DNA from: Pollenia angustigena | Lineage: Eukaryota; Arthropoda; Insecta; Diptera; Polleniidae | NCBI GenBank assembly: GCA_930367215.1 | Contig: OV884056.1 | Coordinates: forward strand, 43,152,308-43,216,307 | Reading direction: 5' to 3' | DNA length: 64,000 nt | In this document: positions 31,789-42,868 of the stretch, piece after piece | How positions within the stretch are numbered: position 1 is the first letter of the stretch | Layout of the letters: every line of letters starts with the position of its first letter | The notes under the pieces: generated by a model | What the model saw: the letters and a program-made list of their open reading frames with translations, nothing else | The model's database searches: none | What the model was told of the DNA's origin: nothing | Position numbers and translations under genes: made by a program

Positions 31789-32376
31789 AGCTTTAATCAC
31801 AATCAAAAAAACATTTTCACTTGGTGTTCATAATAGAGCAACAATTTCTTTTGGAACCACGCACATTTTGCATTAAGAAACCGTTTGCAAATTTTAGCCA
31901 CAACAATATTATACACTTATTATTATTTTTTTCAACATTTTGTTAAAATTTTTATTCAAAACTAAATAAAATTATTTTAAACGTCAGAAACAATTTCATA
32001 CAAATTGTTGCTGAAGTTCTAGTTGACTCAACTTTAGTTAAATTTTTAAAAAAAATTTAGTTACATTTTTGTTCTAAAAATGAAAGGAAAATACCTATAT
32101 GAAATACTTTGGGAAGAAAAAATATAGAAGAAAGTTGAGTCAACTAGAACTTCAGCAACAATTTGTATGAAATTGTGTCTGACGTTTAAAATAATTTTAT
32201 TTAGTTTTGAATGAAAATTTAAAAAAAATGTTTACAAAATAAAAATAAATGCATAATATTGTTGTGGGTAAAATTTGCAAACGGTTTCTTGATGCAAAAT
32301 GTGTGTAGTTAAAAAAGAAAATGTTGCTCTATTATGAACACCAAGTGAAAATGTTTTTTTGATTGTGAACGCAGCT
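31789..32376. mobile_element. PIF/Harbinger-like fold-back MITE (588 bp)
   Basis: Related to 23668-24089: AGCTTTAATCACAATCAAAA at the left, complement-type GATTGTGAACGCAGCT at the right, TTA at 31786-31788 and 32377-32379. It is longer because a TACCTATATGAAATACTTTGGG block and a second pairing arm lie in its centre. Truncated copy in unit 2: 36847-37313. Confidence 0.7.
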
Positions 32377-32379
32377 TTA

Positions 32380-32894
32380 AGCGTTCAAAATTGTAACTAA
32401 CACAAATGCAAAATAAATAAATAAAAATTTATTTTCCATTATCAAATAAAAAAAAATTAGGGTGATCGATTATTCGACATTTTTCAGAAACCGGTTTTCG
32501 AATATTTCGACTATATAAATCAGACCAGGCAAAACAGTTAAGAACGCTTTCTTCCTTTGTTTGTCAACCGAACCTCTATGGGGAGAAAAAAGGGGAAATA
32601 TGGGAAACTAAATTTCTTTTTTTTACTTTTCTGTGCTTCATTTGATAATTGTTAAATTTTCTGTAATATAGAACTTAGAAACATAATATTATAGGTGTAG
32701 GATCCTGAGTGAGTGATAACCTATAAGATAAAAAATGCTGGTATTTTTTTGTTTTTCATCTGGAACTTTTTCGTTAACATTCGACCTATATAGATAAAAT
32801 TATAAATTAAACTAGGTGAATAAGAACATGCTAGGGGAGCTTTTTGGTACATTTCGTTATACATCTGGTACTTTGATTAATTTTCGTTAATATT
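32380..32894. other. No gene seen, end of duplication unit 1
   Basis: AT-rich. The block AGGCAAAACAGTTAAGAACGCTTTC repeats a similar one at 31648-31672 at lower identity. The segment has its duplicate at 37317-37831. Confidence 0.4.
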
Positions 32895-32895
32895 A

Positions 32896-33919
32896 AGCTG
32901 GGATCACACGATTGCCGCAATGCACCAATTTTCACACTTTTTAATACACCAATCGTGTGACTGCACAACCAATTGGCTCTTGTACCAATCGAGGACAATA
33001 TTGTGCTTACTTTTACCAATCAAATGCAACCCTGGTGCGGCAATCGTGTGACTGTTTGCTATGCAACCGCGCGTCAATAAAAATAACAAAAATGCACCAA
33101 TATTTATTGTCTTCTCGTGCGGCAATCAAACAACACAATATGCGCCAATATTTGCCTTTTTTTAATAAATTTTACATTTTTGTGTTTCCCGTAGTAAGTA
33201 ATGAAGATAAATATGTATTTATTTATTATGCATTTTAGCTTTTTTTTTAATTTTTGCTATACTATGTAGCTGTTAAGTGCGAATATTATTATTTAATTTG
33301 TTAATTTTTGGATTTTCATAAATTTTTCTTAAAATATTTCAAATAAAAGTATTCAACAAAAAATTGTATAGTAGGTACCAAGGTATATTTACACAAGGTA
33401 GACTCATTTGGGAGTGTATACATGCTGCTCTATAAAAGGAACGGAGTTGTCAAAATTGTCTTCATATAAAAAAAAAAAAACAATTTAACGCACACATGTA
33501 CAAATTTTTTCTCATATACACGAAATTTGACGTTAAGCTTCCAACTAGGGGTAATCAGCTGAGAAACATATGGGGCAACGAGTTTACCTTGTGTAAATAT
33601 ACCTTGGTAGGTACCTATGTATATGAACAAATTTTTCGATTTTAATGAACATACCAACTAGAACTTCCAAACAAATGAAAAATCTACAACAACAGCTGTT
33701 TTCGCAGTTGTCAAGTAAGAACAATCGTGTGACTGTGCTGCGGCAATTATTGTACACATTTCACGTTGTACCAACTAGCGGCAATTAAGTTTGTATAAAA
33801 CAGGGCAATCGTGTGATTTCAGAATATTTGATTGGTGCAATTTCTTTATTGTGCGTCAATAAAGCACAATCAAAATTGTGCCATATTGGTGCATTTGCGG
33901 CAATCGTGTGATCCCAGCT
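32896..33919. mobile_element. PIF/Harbinger-like MITE, duplicate of 27203-28226
   Basis: Same ends and length as in unit 1. Its left flank is ATT rather than TAA, because this copy arose by segmental duplication and not by its own insertion. It is interrupted at 33379-33606 by the duplicated CAAGG element. Confidence 0.85.
33379..33606. mobile_element. CAAGG-family hAT-like MITE, duplicate of 27686-27913
   Basis: Identical ends and the same GTAGGTAC flanks (33371-33378 and 33607-33614) as the unit 1 copy. Confidence 0.85.
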
Positions 33920-34210
33920 TAAGAATGCACAGTTTGCACAGTTTACGAGACTTATAAACGATATCATGAGGACCCTTAATGTTTAAAATTCTTGCGTTTT
34001 CGATTTCCAGAAAACCCTGATTGTACTCAAAAATAAATATCTTTTTTTGTGTTTCTTATTTTTTTTTTTTAACTGATAGAAAAAGAAAAATTTATTTTGT
34101 TCGCATCATGGTAGAATAAGTAAGGAAGGTTCATTAGAGAGAGTTGTCATTATATACCCATGTAATGTGAAATTAATTTGTTTGATTTTTGGCGCTAGTT
34201 TTAATTTTTT

Positions 34211-36516
34211 CCCTTATGGTTAGGTTCTATTTGAAGCCGTGATCAAGCACAGCTCACGTGGGTCCATTAATTAGTTGCCGTTGTGCTACAATGTCACACC
34301 GTCTCCAATGGGTCCTATGTTATCTGGCTGCTAGTGTTCACACGCAGCTACCCGGTCGATTCAATAAAGGAGTGGATCCTGTTTAAATCAATATCAGAGA
34401 GACAAGTTTTGTCCCCAAGGGCTCTTCGACAAAACGTTTCAAGTCTTAAATCTCCAAATGCCGGACAATTACAGAGAAGATGTTCCGTTGACTCTTCCTC
34501 CTCCTCGTCGCCGCAACTTCTATATAAGGGTTTATAAGGGCCTCTGGGCGTACCTCCCAATGGGCCAATGGCCAGTTATAACCGCAATTAGGTTTTTTAG
34601 GTGATGTCTAGGCAGCTGTAATGCCCGCCGTGTCCTTTTTTCATCAATGATGGGCCACATTTTCCTGGTTTCCCCACAGGTAGTTTCATCGTGCCACCTC
34701 TTACTGGCAATAAGGTGAAACTTGCGCGCTATAAGTTGCTTACTCCTTAGGAGTGAAATACCTACATTATATGTTGAACCGTCTCGATTCAAGGTGGTGC
34801 CTGCATACGCCAACAAATCCGACATGCAGTTTCCCTGTATGTTCTTGTGTCCGGGGACCCAGTTAATGGTGACCAATGAATGTCTCGCTATCTCCTACAG
34901 AGACGTCCGGCAGTCTCGGACAATTCTCGATGTGATGAACACATTCTCCAGGGATCTTATGGCCGCCTTGCCATCGGTAATAATGTGAATATCCCGTTCG
35001 TCTCGCGGCTATGTGGATGGCCATTATCTTGGCCTGGATGACACTGCAGTGGTCCGGCAGCCTAATAGGAATGCTCCAGTTAACTGCTCGGAGTATATGC
35101 CAGAACCGGCACCATACAGTATTTAAGACCCTTCCGTGAATATTCGAATCGCATTCGCGGGAATTTGTTGGTCATTATCCAAAATGCTTACCGTGAAACC
35201 AGCATCAAAGATTGGCTCGGGTGTGACATAATCAACATCCATGTGCCAATTTATTTCGTTCAGAAATTGTAATTGTAAGCCCTTCATGCTCCGGCGACAC
35301 TCAGTCTTACCGCCGCGTTCACAGCTAGCCTTTTCGCCAAAATGTCTGGTGGTAACCAGTTCAAAATCGTAAACAATGCCTTAGAGGGGATTGTTATAAT
35401 GCACCTGTTCCCGTTATCGCCACCTAGTCTGATGACTCTTCACCTTGAGCGCCGTTCACCAAACAGCTGCCCCGTAGAATATAATGGGATTAATGACACG
35501 TTCGTATAGCCAGGATACATTCCTCGGGTTAATTCTCCAGTTTAGTCCAATGGCCCTTTTGCAACCATATAATGCAGTTGACGCCTTAGTAGTCCTGGAA
35601 ATGGTGTCCATCCGAAAAATTTAAGCGTATCGAGAAACATTATTTAAAGATTTAGATTTAAAAAAAATTTCTAAAAGAAAATTTCTGGTCCTCTTGGAAA
35701 CGTAAAAGGAGAAAAGGGAGGCATTCGGCAACCCAATTGAGAAATTTTGTAAATTATAAACAGAGCACTTCTGAAATTTTGGATATTCAATTGGAAACAA
35801 CGCCAAAAGAGACATAGACGTAAAGGAAATCGTGGCGTAAACTTTGCATTGCTGGTAATGCATGCTAGAAAACCGCAACGCATGAACGATGGCTACTTTG
35901 AGTGGCATCAATCTCATTCGTATCAGAGTTCCAAGTACAGTTCAAAACGAGATTATGATTCACCATCATTTAGAGGTCACGGTGTTTCTCACGATATAAG
36001 AGATCGTGGTGATCATCGAGGTGGTGGCGATCGTTTCAGTTACATACAAAAAATGAGAGATCGCGAACGTGATATATATAAAAAGGAAATGACCTGGTTT
36101 AATTTAGTTTTTAGTTTAATAACCGATTCAGCAGGTCTAACGTTGTCGAAAGCTCCCTCAATATCCAGGAATTCAGCTTAAGCAAATTCATTGGAGTGCT
36201 GGGATCTCTCTATGCGGCCCACCAATGAGTGAAGCGCAGTTTCAATGGATCTTCCCTTCGTGTAGGCGTGCTGAGCCAGTGACAAGGACTTATGTCCCAA
36301 CGATGATCTAATATGAATATCCAAAAACCTCTCCAGTGTTTTCAGTAGAAAGGAGGATAGACTAATTGGTCTAAAGTCTTTAGCCATAGTGTGAGATGTC
36401 TTCCCACTCTTGGGAATGAAGACGATCTTATATGTTGTATAAGTTGATGGGACATGTGAGAGACTCAGGCAGGCTCTTAATATTTCCAGGAGCCACGGCA
36501 TTGACGTTATATGGGT
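34211..36516 (-). pseudogene. I-group LINE remnant, copy 2
   Basis: Duplicate of 28518-30785 with the same frame breaks. It retains 38 bp at about 35575-35612 that copy 1 has lost; these extend the RT tail by the residues preceding CKRAIGLNW. It also differs by a few substitutions in the RT segment (for example AQHAYTKGRSIETAL against RSTETAL). Confidence 0.8.
35613..36088 (+). pseudogene. Captured WAC/wacky-like fragment, copy 2
   Basis: Same as 29882-30357, but the first ATG has become CTG (35852-35854), so only the Met two codons later could start the frame. One Ser in the SPSSRG stretch is Phe here. The change at the start codon suggests no coding constraint on this copy. Confidence 0.6.
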
Positions 36517-36846
36517 TTTAAAATTAAGCACAAAATTTCTAATGACTATCAGGCATGTTCTGGAAACAGAAATCAAGTGAAATCGAACGATATTTTAAAT
36601 TCAATTATCAAAATGACCGTAGTTTTTCTGGCTTTAGGAGTTGTTCTTGTAAAGCTATTTGGTAGTCAAAAAATTATGTAGATAAAAAGGAATATTTTTA
36701 TGAATTTTCATTACAGATTCGTTTTTAAAATTTGCTCGCTTTTCAATCTGTTTCATTTCGATTTCTAAAACATACCCGTATACCTTGTATTTATTTTACC
36801 ATGGTACGCATGAGTTTTGAATTTTTCAAATAAAAAATTTTTCTTA

Positions 36847-37313
36847 TATTATTGTTTAATTTTATTTTGTAAACATTTTTTTTAAATTTTCATTCAAAAC
36901 TAAATAAAATTATTTTAAACGTCAGAAACAATTTCATACAAATTGTTGCTGAAGTTCTAGTTGACTCAACTTTAGTTAAATTTTTAAAAAAAATTTAGTT
37001 ACATTTTTGTTCTAAAAATGAAAGGAAAATACCTATATGAAATACTTTGGGAAGAAAAAATATAGAAGAAAGTTGAGTCAACTAGAACTTCAGCAACAAT
37101 TTGTATGAAATTATGTCTGACGTTTAAAATAATTTTATTTAGTTTTGAATGAAAATTTAAAAAAAATGTTTACAAAATAAAAATAAATGCATAATATTGT
37201 TGTGGGTAAAATTTGCAAACGGTTTCTTGATGCAAAATGTGTGTAGTTAAAAAAGAAAATGTTGCTCTATTATGAACACCAAGTGAAAATGTTTTTTTGA
37301 TTGTGAACGCAGC
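36847..37313. mobile_element. Left-truncated copy of the 31789-32376 MITE
   Basis: The right part (ATTCAAAACTAAATAAAATT to AACGCAGCT) matches unit 1. The left terminus is missing and replaced by sequence that is the reverse complement of the MITE's own right arm. The deletion therefore probably happened within the hairpin. Confidence 0.6.
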
Positions 37314-38538
37314 TTTAAGCGTTCAAAATTGTAACTAACACAAATGCAAAATAAATAAATAAAAATTTATTTTCCATTATCAAATAAAAAAAAATTAGGG
37401 TGATCGATTATTCGACATTTTTCAGAACCCGGTTTTCGAATATTTCGACTATATAAATCAGACCAGGCAAAACAGTTAAGAACGCTTTCTTCCTTTGTTT
37501 GTCAACCGAACCTCTATGGGGAGAAAAAAGGGGAAATATGGGAAACTAAATTTCTTTTTTTTACTTTTCTGCGCTTCATTTGATAATTGTTAAATTTTCT
37601 GTAACATAGAACTTAGAAACATAATATTATAGGTGTAGGATCCTGAGTGAGTGATAACCTATAAGATAAAAAATGCTGGTATTTTTTGTTTTTCATCTGG
37701 AACTTTTTCGTTAACATTCGACCTATATAGATAAAATTATAAATTAAACTAGGTGAATAAGAACATGCTAGGGGAGCTTTTTGGTACATTTCGTTATACA
37801 TCTGGTACTTTGATTAATTTTCGTTAATATTAGACATAGAAACATAAAATTAAACGTGCAACGTCCTGAGTGGATGACAATATATAAAGGAGACTTTTTG
37901 ATACTTTTTTGTTTTTCAATTGGTATTTTTTATACTGAACTTACAAAATTAAATAAACTCACGTAGAAGATAATATATGAACCGGAGGTTGGTCCCTCGA
38001 CAAATCGATCCACTTTAAAGGAAAAAATAAATGCTCGAAACAAATAACTTCATATATACTTAGATGAATTATGTTTTCTTCATATTTACAAAAAAAAAAA
38101 GTTATGGTCGAATTTTGACCATAAGGCGAACACTAGTTTATTTTAATTTGCTTGTGTATGATTTTAATGATATGAAATTTTTTACAGTGCTGCCAGAAGT
38201 TTTTTGTGTTGCCAGAATAAATTTTTAGAAAAATAGCAAATTTGCACAAAAAATAAAAGTGGTATGCTCACGATCAATCATAATATGCACTGCAAATTTA
38301 AAAATTGCAAATTTGCACAATGACCATCGTGATTACCCTTATTAAAAAATATGTATTTCAATGATCATTAATTTTTACCAAATCCTGCCCCACTGCCGAT
38401 TTTCTTAATGTTATACGTGAATTTAGCATTATTTTAGGTAATTTTTGTGCTTAAAATATCACTTACAGCAGACTTATCAAAATCTAAATTTCGTTAAAAA
38501 AAAAAAGTTGATATTCATTAGTTAAGAAATTAGTTTAA

Positions 38539-38637
38539 CGGCCATTTTCACCAAGTTCGGTTATAGCTGTCAAAACATATTGGTAACCGGAACTTTAATT
38601 GAAAGTTAGTTTTAGCCGAACTTGGTGAAAATGGCCA
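38539..38637. mobile_element. 99-bp PIF-like MITE
   Basis: CGGCCATTTTCACCAAGTTC at the left and GAACTTGGTGAAAATGGCCA at the right are inverted. TAA lies at 38536-38538 and 38638-38640. It is one of the smallest elements of this type in the window. Confidence 0.75.
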
Positions 38638-38716
38638 TAAGAAATGCAATTCATAAAAATATAATTTGTTTTGTTAAAATAAATAAAATATAATAATAAA
38701 ATACTACTGGAAAAAC

Positions 38717-39115
38717 TGTAGCGTGCGTTATGTAGCGGGCGTCACAAAGGGTTCACGGCTTTTGTCAAAAAATCACAAAATTTTTGGTTGCGAATAAGTC
38801 GTATAAAATTCTCTTATGGTCATCTTTATTTTAGGAATTAGATTTTGTATACCTTATTATGACAAATTCGCTAAAAATTAGGAAAACGCACTTCAACCTT
38901 TGAAGTTACTTTCACTTTTTGTAGCGTGCGTCACAAAACTTTGTGATCAATTATTTCGCAAAAAATACTTGCTAAGAAATTATGATATATGCCATTCGTA
39001 AGTACATATTAATGCCACTAAATACTATAGGTAAGTTGAAGCTATCTCTTTTGAAAGACCAAAAAATGTTTATATATCAATCAGAAAACGCGTGCGAATG
39101 TAGCGTTCGTCACGC
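38717..39115 (+). repeat. Dispersed GTAGCGTGCGTCAC motif
   Basis: GTAGCG[T/G]GCGT or close variants occur at about 38719, 38735, 38921 and 39098, the later ones followed by CACAAA or CACGC. GC-rich words spaced irregularly in AT-rich DNA are unusual here. They lie in gene B intron 2, 130-530 bp after exon 2. The function is unknown. Confidence 0.4.
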
Positions 39116-39248
39116 AGGATTTGCCCATATGTAAGTACATATATGAAATACTTTGGGGAAAAATAAGACAGAAGAAAACGAAATTGTTGCTATCATTATG
39201 AATGAAGATCCAAAAATTGTTATAACAGTAAACATAATTTCAACTTAC

Positions 39249-39749
39249 AACATATAGAACAACACATTGGATGACTCTTTCTTGATTTTTTGTTCGCATT
39301 CAGTTGAGACGTTTCTTCCACAACTTCTATTTTGAGATCATTTTCTATTATGTCTTGACCAGTACACTCATCATCTAAATTATTTTGCTCCTCTATTTTA
39401 TTTGTCGTTCTCGTTGATTTACCCAATATCTTTTTTTGTTTTTGCATTCTTTCTATACAAATTTTCGATCTTTTACAAGACTTGTTATTTTGGGTTATAG
39501 TAGGCAACTCTTTATCAGAGTTATCATCGAAAGAAACGCTTTCTATTTTGGGTTCTTCTTCTTCTATAAACATCTCCTCAAACTCAATTGTTCCTTCGTC
39601 TATGACATCCCTATCATCTTTAATTGCCATACTTAATCGATAGTTATCCAATACCAAGTGGCTGTCTAAGGCTTTCGAAATAAAAGTATCAACATATTCT
39701 AAGCCATCCGAACAATTGTGGCATAACAATTCCGAAAAATTTTCATCAT
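39249..39749 (-). CDS. ZAD-C2H2 zinc-finger gene B, exon 2
   Basis: This 501-nt exon lies between acceptor AG (39750-39751) and donor GTAAGT (39243-39248). It completes the ZAD with LCHNC, continues with the helix-like SDGLEYVDTFISKALDSHLVL, then an acidic Glu-rich linker (FIEEEEPKIES), a basic Lys/Arg patch (RSKICIERMQKQKK) and SHPMCCSIC, the start of the first C2H2 finger. It has 17 residues more than the gene A exon, inserted in the basic linker region (KSTRTTNKIEEQNN). It enters and leaves in phase 1, as gene A does. Confidence 0.88.
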
Positions 39750-39832
39750 CTAAAAGGAATATAATATATTAAACACATTTTCATACTTCTGACATGTTTT
39801 ATCCTTCACGTGTTACATATATATTTACAAAC

Positions 39833-39974
39833 CGAAGCATTCCAATTGTGTATATTTGTAGTAACAATCTTTGTAGGTCTGATTGCTATAGTCATATATA
39901 ACATTATCCCAGTGAATATCTGCATCATCTTTTAAACAAATACGACATTTATTTTTGAATTCCAGGCAATTCAT
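39833..39974 (-). CDS. ZAD-C2H2 zinc-finger gene B, exon 1
   Basis: This 142-nt exon starts at the ATG at 39972-39974 and encodes MNCLEFKNKCRICLK with the first ZAD cysteine pair, followed by DDADIHWDNV. The same length, donor (TTCG|GTTTGT) and phase as gene A exon 1 identify it as the paralogous start. An 83-bp intron separates it from exon 2. Confidence 0.88.
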
Positions 39975-40378
39975 TTGAATTTGTTGTATTTTAAATTACA
40001 AATAATAAAAAAATAAACAAATAATTCATAGATAATTAATAACATTATTGATCCCAGGGCTGCCAGACCTAACGATTTATCATTTGGACGATTTTGGGGT
40101 CCAAAAATTGATCATTGACGTTTTGCCGATTTTTACCTTGTATTTGACGATTTTTTAAATGAGAAATTTTGTACTAGCTTGCAAAAGTTTTAAGTATTAT
40201 TTTGTATTTTTAAATAACTTCATAGACACGTTGATTTCGTTGACAGAAATTGTCCCAGTTCATAACACAAATATAATATAATTGAAACGGAACTTTTGAT
40301 GAGTAAAATAGCTGTTCGATGTCATGTAGTACCATATTTTCGTACTTTTTTATGAATGATTAAAAATCTTTTGCTTTA
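39975..40378. other. Gene B upstream region
   Basis: The first ~80 bp match the gene A upstream region. A CAGGGCTGCCAGACC terminus at 40055, like that of the hAT MITE at 48391, follows, but no partner end was found. The remainder is AT-rich with no gene seen. Confidence 0.4.
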
Positions 40379-41602
40379 CCCTGCGGCCACACGTTCAAGT
40401 TGTTCTTGATAGTATTTTACATATACTGCTTGTCAAAATTTACATTAATTGAAAGCTATGACGTAGGCTGCACTCAATTTGTAAGCAATTTACTTCCAAG
40501 ATGTCAACAACAACAGAGACAAACTTGTACTCAGCTGATAAATTGAAAGTAAATTGCCAAACAAATAGAAAGGTGAAATTGAAAGCCATCTCGTGGTCAA
40601 TTTAAAAAGTGTGAGTGCGTTACTTGGTGGCCACACGATCAAGTTTTGCCTTTCAATTCCTTTCAATTTGCAATACACTCTCAGTTTTTTACTAACACAC
40701 TCACACTTTTTAAATTGACCACGAGATGGCTTTCAATTTCACCTTTCCATTTGTTTGGTAATTTACTTTCAATTTAACAGCTGAGGACAAGTTTGTCTCT
40801 GTTGTTGTTGACATCTTGGAAGTAAGTTGCTTACAAATTGAGTGCAGCCTACCTCACAGCTTTCAATTTATGTAAATTTTGACAAGCAGTATATGTAAAA
40901 AACTATCAAGAACAACTTGAACGTGTGGCCGCAGGGTTAGTAAAAAACTGATGGCGATTTCTTTTCTGAGAAAAATGTTGCATTAATGTTACATGTTCTA
41001 CATTTTTGTGTTCGTTTGTACAAAAAATACAACTGTGGGAAAAATTTTCAAGTTCTTTTGTGAATATGTTGATGAAAAACATGCAAAACATGTTGCATGT
41101 TTTACCCTTACTTTAACTTAAGGTGTTCAACTGCCCTTTTCTAAAACTTTGGTGCTTACTACTTTGTTTGTACAACAAATGTTTTATTTTGTTCGTCATA
41201 ATTCATACCGCTCATAATTTTGTTAAAAATTGAATTTAAAACAAAATATAAAAATATTTACAAATTAAAATCAAAAAAAGTCTATTTATATTATAATCGT
41301 TTTAATTTTTATAAGCCATTAGTGATGTTAATATTTGTTTCCAACCCGTAATAGCATGCAGAAACTGCTTAAATAGCTTTAAAAATCGCTTATTAAGTAC
41401 ATTAATGATGAAAGTGTAATAGTTGTAAATAAAAGCACTAATTGTGTTCTATTGAAATTGCACAACATGTAACACTTCCAGTGATTTTAGGTAACATTAG
41501 AAAATGTTACATGTATGTACTGTAACATATTTTTCTCAGAAAAGAAATCGCCATGAGTGTATTGCAAATTGAAAGGCAAAACTTGATCGTGTGGCCACCA
41601 AG
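40379..41602. mobile_element. Interleaved PIF-like fold-back elements
   Basis: Four TIR-like ends share GGCCACACG[AT]TCAAG: at 40379 and 40936 (CCCTGCGGCC type) and at 40623 and 41602 (CTTGGTGGCC type). TTA flanks each end (40376-40378, 40620-40622, 40937-40939, 41603-41605). Arms 40379-40619 pair with 40698-40936, and 40623-40697 pairs with 40937-41602 (less an insertion at 40952-41553), so the two inverted repeats overlap rather than nest. It is non-coding. Confidence 0.7.
40952..41553. mobile_element. TIR element with TGGCGATTTCTTTTCTGAG ends (602 bp)
   Basis: The left end is TGGCGATTTCTTTTCTGAGA and the right end its complement. TGA lies at 40949-40951 and 41554-41556. The empty-site sequence is recoverable from the inverted copy at 40675-40697, which confirms the insertion boundaries. 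It is AT-rich inside and non-coding. Confidence 0.75.
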
Positions 41603-41852
41603 TTAGTGGCATATTCGGATATATTACATCCTGAACAATACCAGTCAAGCGAAGGCATTTGTTGACAAGTTTTAAGAATTAACTTACCAAAATGTTTTTC
41701 AACTGTTTTCCTATTCTGTGCCCATGTTCTGTAACTCTTGCGTCGAGAAACTTTTCGATTGGAATGTGTGAAATGAAACAATAATGCCATATATTGAAAC
41801 AAACAGCTGTTTTTATTACAAAAAATGTCTGTAACATTTTGGTCAAGGCGAA

Positions 41853-42449
41853 TTTAAAAAGGTAAGTGCAACTCTACAACTACAAAAAGCTCCATGTATT
41901 TTGTTTTTCAATTAAATAGATAGCTGCCAAAATTTTTTTATTTCAAATTAAAATTATCACTTTTTAATAAAAGAAATTATTAAATTAACTTTAATTATTC
42001 GCAGTTTTGAAATTTTTTTATTATAAAAATAATATTTTTAGCACTTTTCATTCAACTTCTTCTCAAAACGAATTATATTTTGACAATTATGTATTTTTTT
42101 AATTTGCCGTGGAGAGAGCTGATGAACAGCTGACGAGTTAAGTTTTCCCAAGGTCTATCCAATGGGTCTGCTTAAGAAGCCAGATGTTTATTTGGGTTTT
42201 TCCTCAACGATATCAAAAGTTGTTTACATTTTCCTTATACGTGTATATTTTTGTTTACTTTTTTGGTTTTTTGCCACACATACTTGCACACAAAACACAT
42301 TTTTCCTTTTGTTTTGCCTATGTGGTAGTAAGATTTTGACAACGGCGAGGAATTTTACACAAACAAAATGCCTCTTGTTTTTTGTATTGTTGTAGAAGTA
42401 AGCAGACCTATTGGATAGGCCTTGAGGTTACCTTTTTAAATTCGCCTTC
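41853..42449. mobile_element. CAAGG-family TIR element, AAGGCGAATTTAAAAAGGTAA ends
   Basis: Inverted ends at 41854-41874 and 42428-42448. It shares CTGATGAACAGCTGACGAGTT with the 80-bp element at 5132-5211. A second element is nested at 42149-42424. No target duplication was found, so one end may be displaced. Confidence 0.6.
42149..42424. mobile_element. Nested CAAGG-family element (276 bp)
   Basis: CAAGGTCTATCCAATGGGTC at the left and GACCTATTGGATAGGCCTTG at the right are inverted. The flanks (AGTTTTCC and AGGTTACC) are similar but not an exact 8-bp duplication. The ORF inside is incidental. Confidence 0.6.
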
Positions 42450-42734
42450 AAACTTTCGAATACAAATGGGACGAGAAAAAATGTTAATACTAAAAAACAA
42501 ATAAAAAGTCAAAATGAAAATTATAATAATATTATTTTGTTCTTGGCACATTTTTTATTGTTTAATTATTTTGCTTTTAGCATTTTATAAAATATACGTA
42601 TGTTTCAAAGCTCGTTTGCAAACAACAAACATTAAAATCGCACTTTACATTATTTGGTATAGCCGACGGTTGTATTTTCGCCGCCGTCATTTTCAATTTT
42701 AGTAAATTTTGGTCGCCGTCAAAGATACGTGTTA

Positions 42735-42865
42735 TGCTGGGTACACACAGTTTTAATGCAACCTCAAAATATCAAAGCGTTTTGATGTTGATGCAATCTG
42801 GAATGAATGAAAATTAATTTAATTCACTAGATTGCGTAAATGTGTTGCATAGTGTATACCCAGCA
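42735..42865. mobile_element. 131-bp PIF-like MITE
   Basis: TGCTGGGTACACACAG and GTGTATACCCAGCA are inverted ends with TTA at 42732-42734 and 42866-42868. It is non-coding. Confidence 0.75.
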
Positions 42866-42868
42866 TTA

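Larger units (their letters stand above)
27202..32894. repeat. Segmental tandem duplication, unit 1 (5,693 bp)
   Basis: Unit 1 is followed without a gap by unit 2 (32895-37831). The first 3.9 kb are almost identical between units, with only scattered substitutions and one 38-bp indel. Unit 2 additionally lacks about 756 bp net (around 31116-31900 of unit 1). The left breakpoint falls within one base of the terminus of the MITE at 27203. Both units lie in gene B intron 2. Confidence 0.9.
32895..37831. repeat. Segmental tandem duplication, unit 2 (4,937 bp)
   Basis: A direct copy of 27202-32894 with an internal deletion at its 36846 junction. It contains duplicates of the PIF-like MITE (32896-33919), the CAAGG element (33379-33606), the LINE remnant (34211-36516) and the captured WAC-like piece (35613-36088). 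Its right edge is where TTCGTTAATATTA runs into GACATAG, whereas unit 1 runs into AAGCTGGG. Confidence 0.9.
25758..39248 (-). other. Intron 2 of gene B (13.5 kb), filled with transposons
   Basis: Donor GTAAGT at 39243-39248 and acceptor AG at 25758-25759 match in phase (phase 1). The intron holds the 5.7-kb tandem duplication, LINE remnants, captured WAC-like sequence and many MITEs, all listed separately. Stretches with nothing recognisable: about 25961-26749, 28285-28517, 37832-38538 and 38638-38716. Confidence 0.75.
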
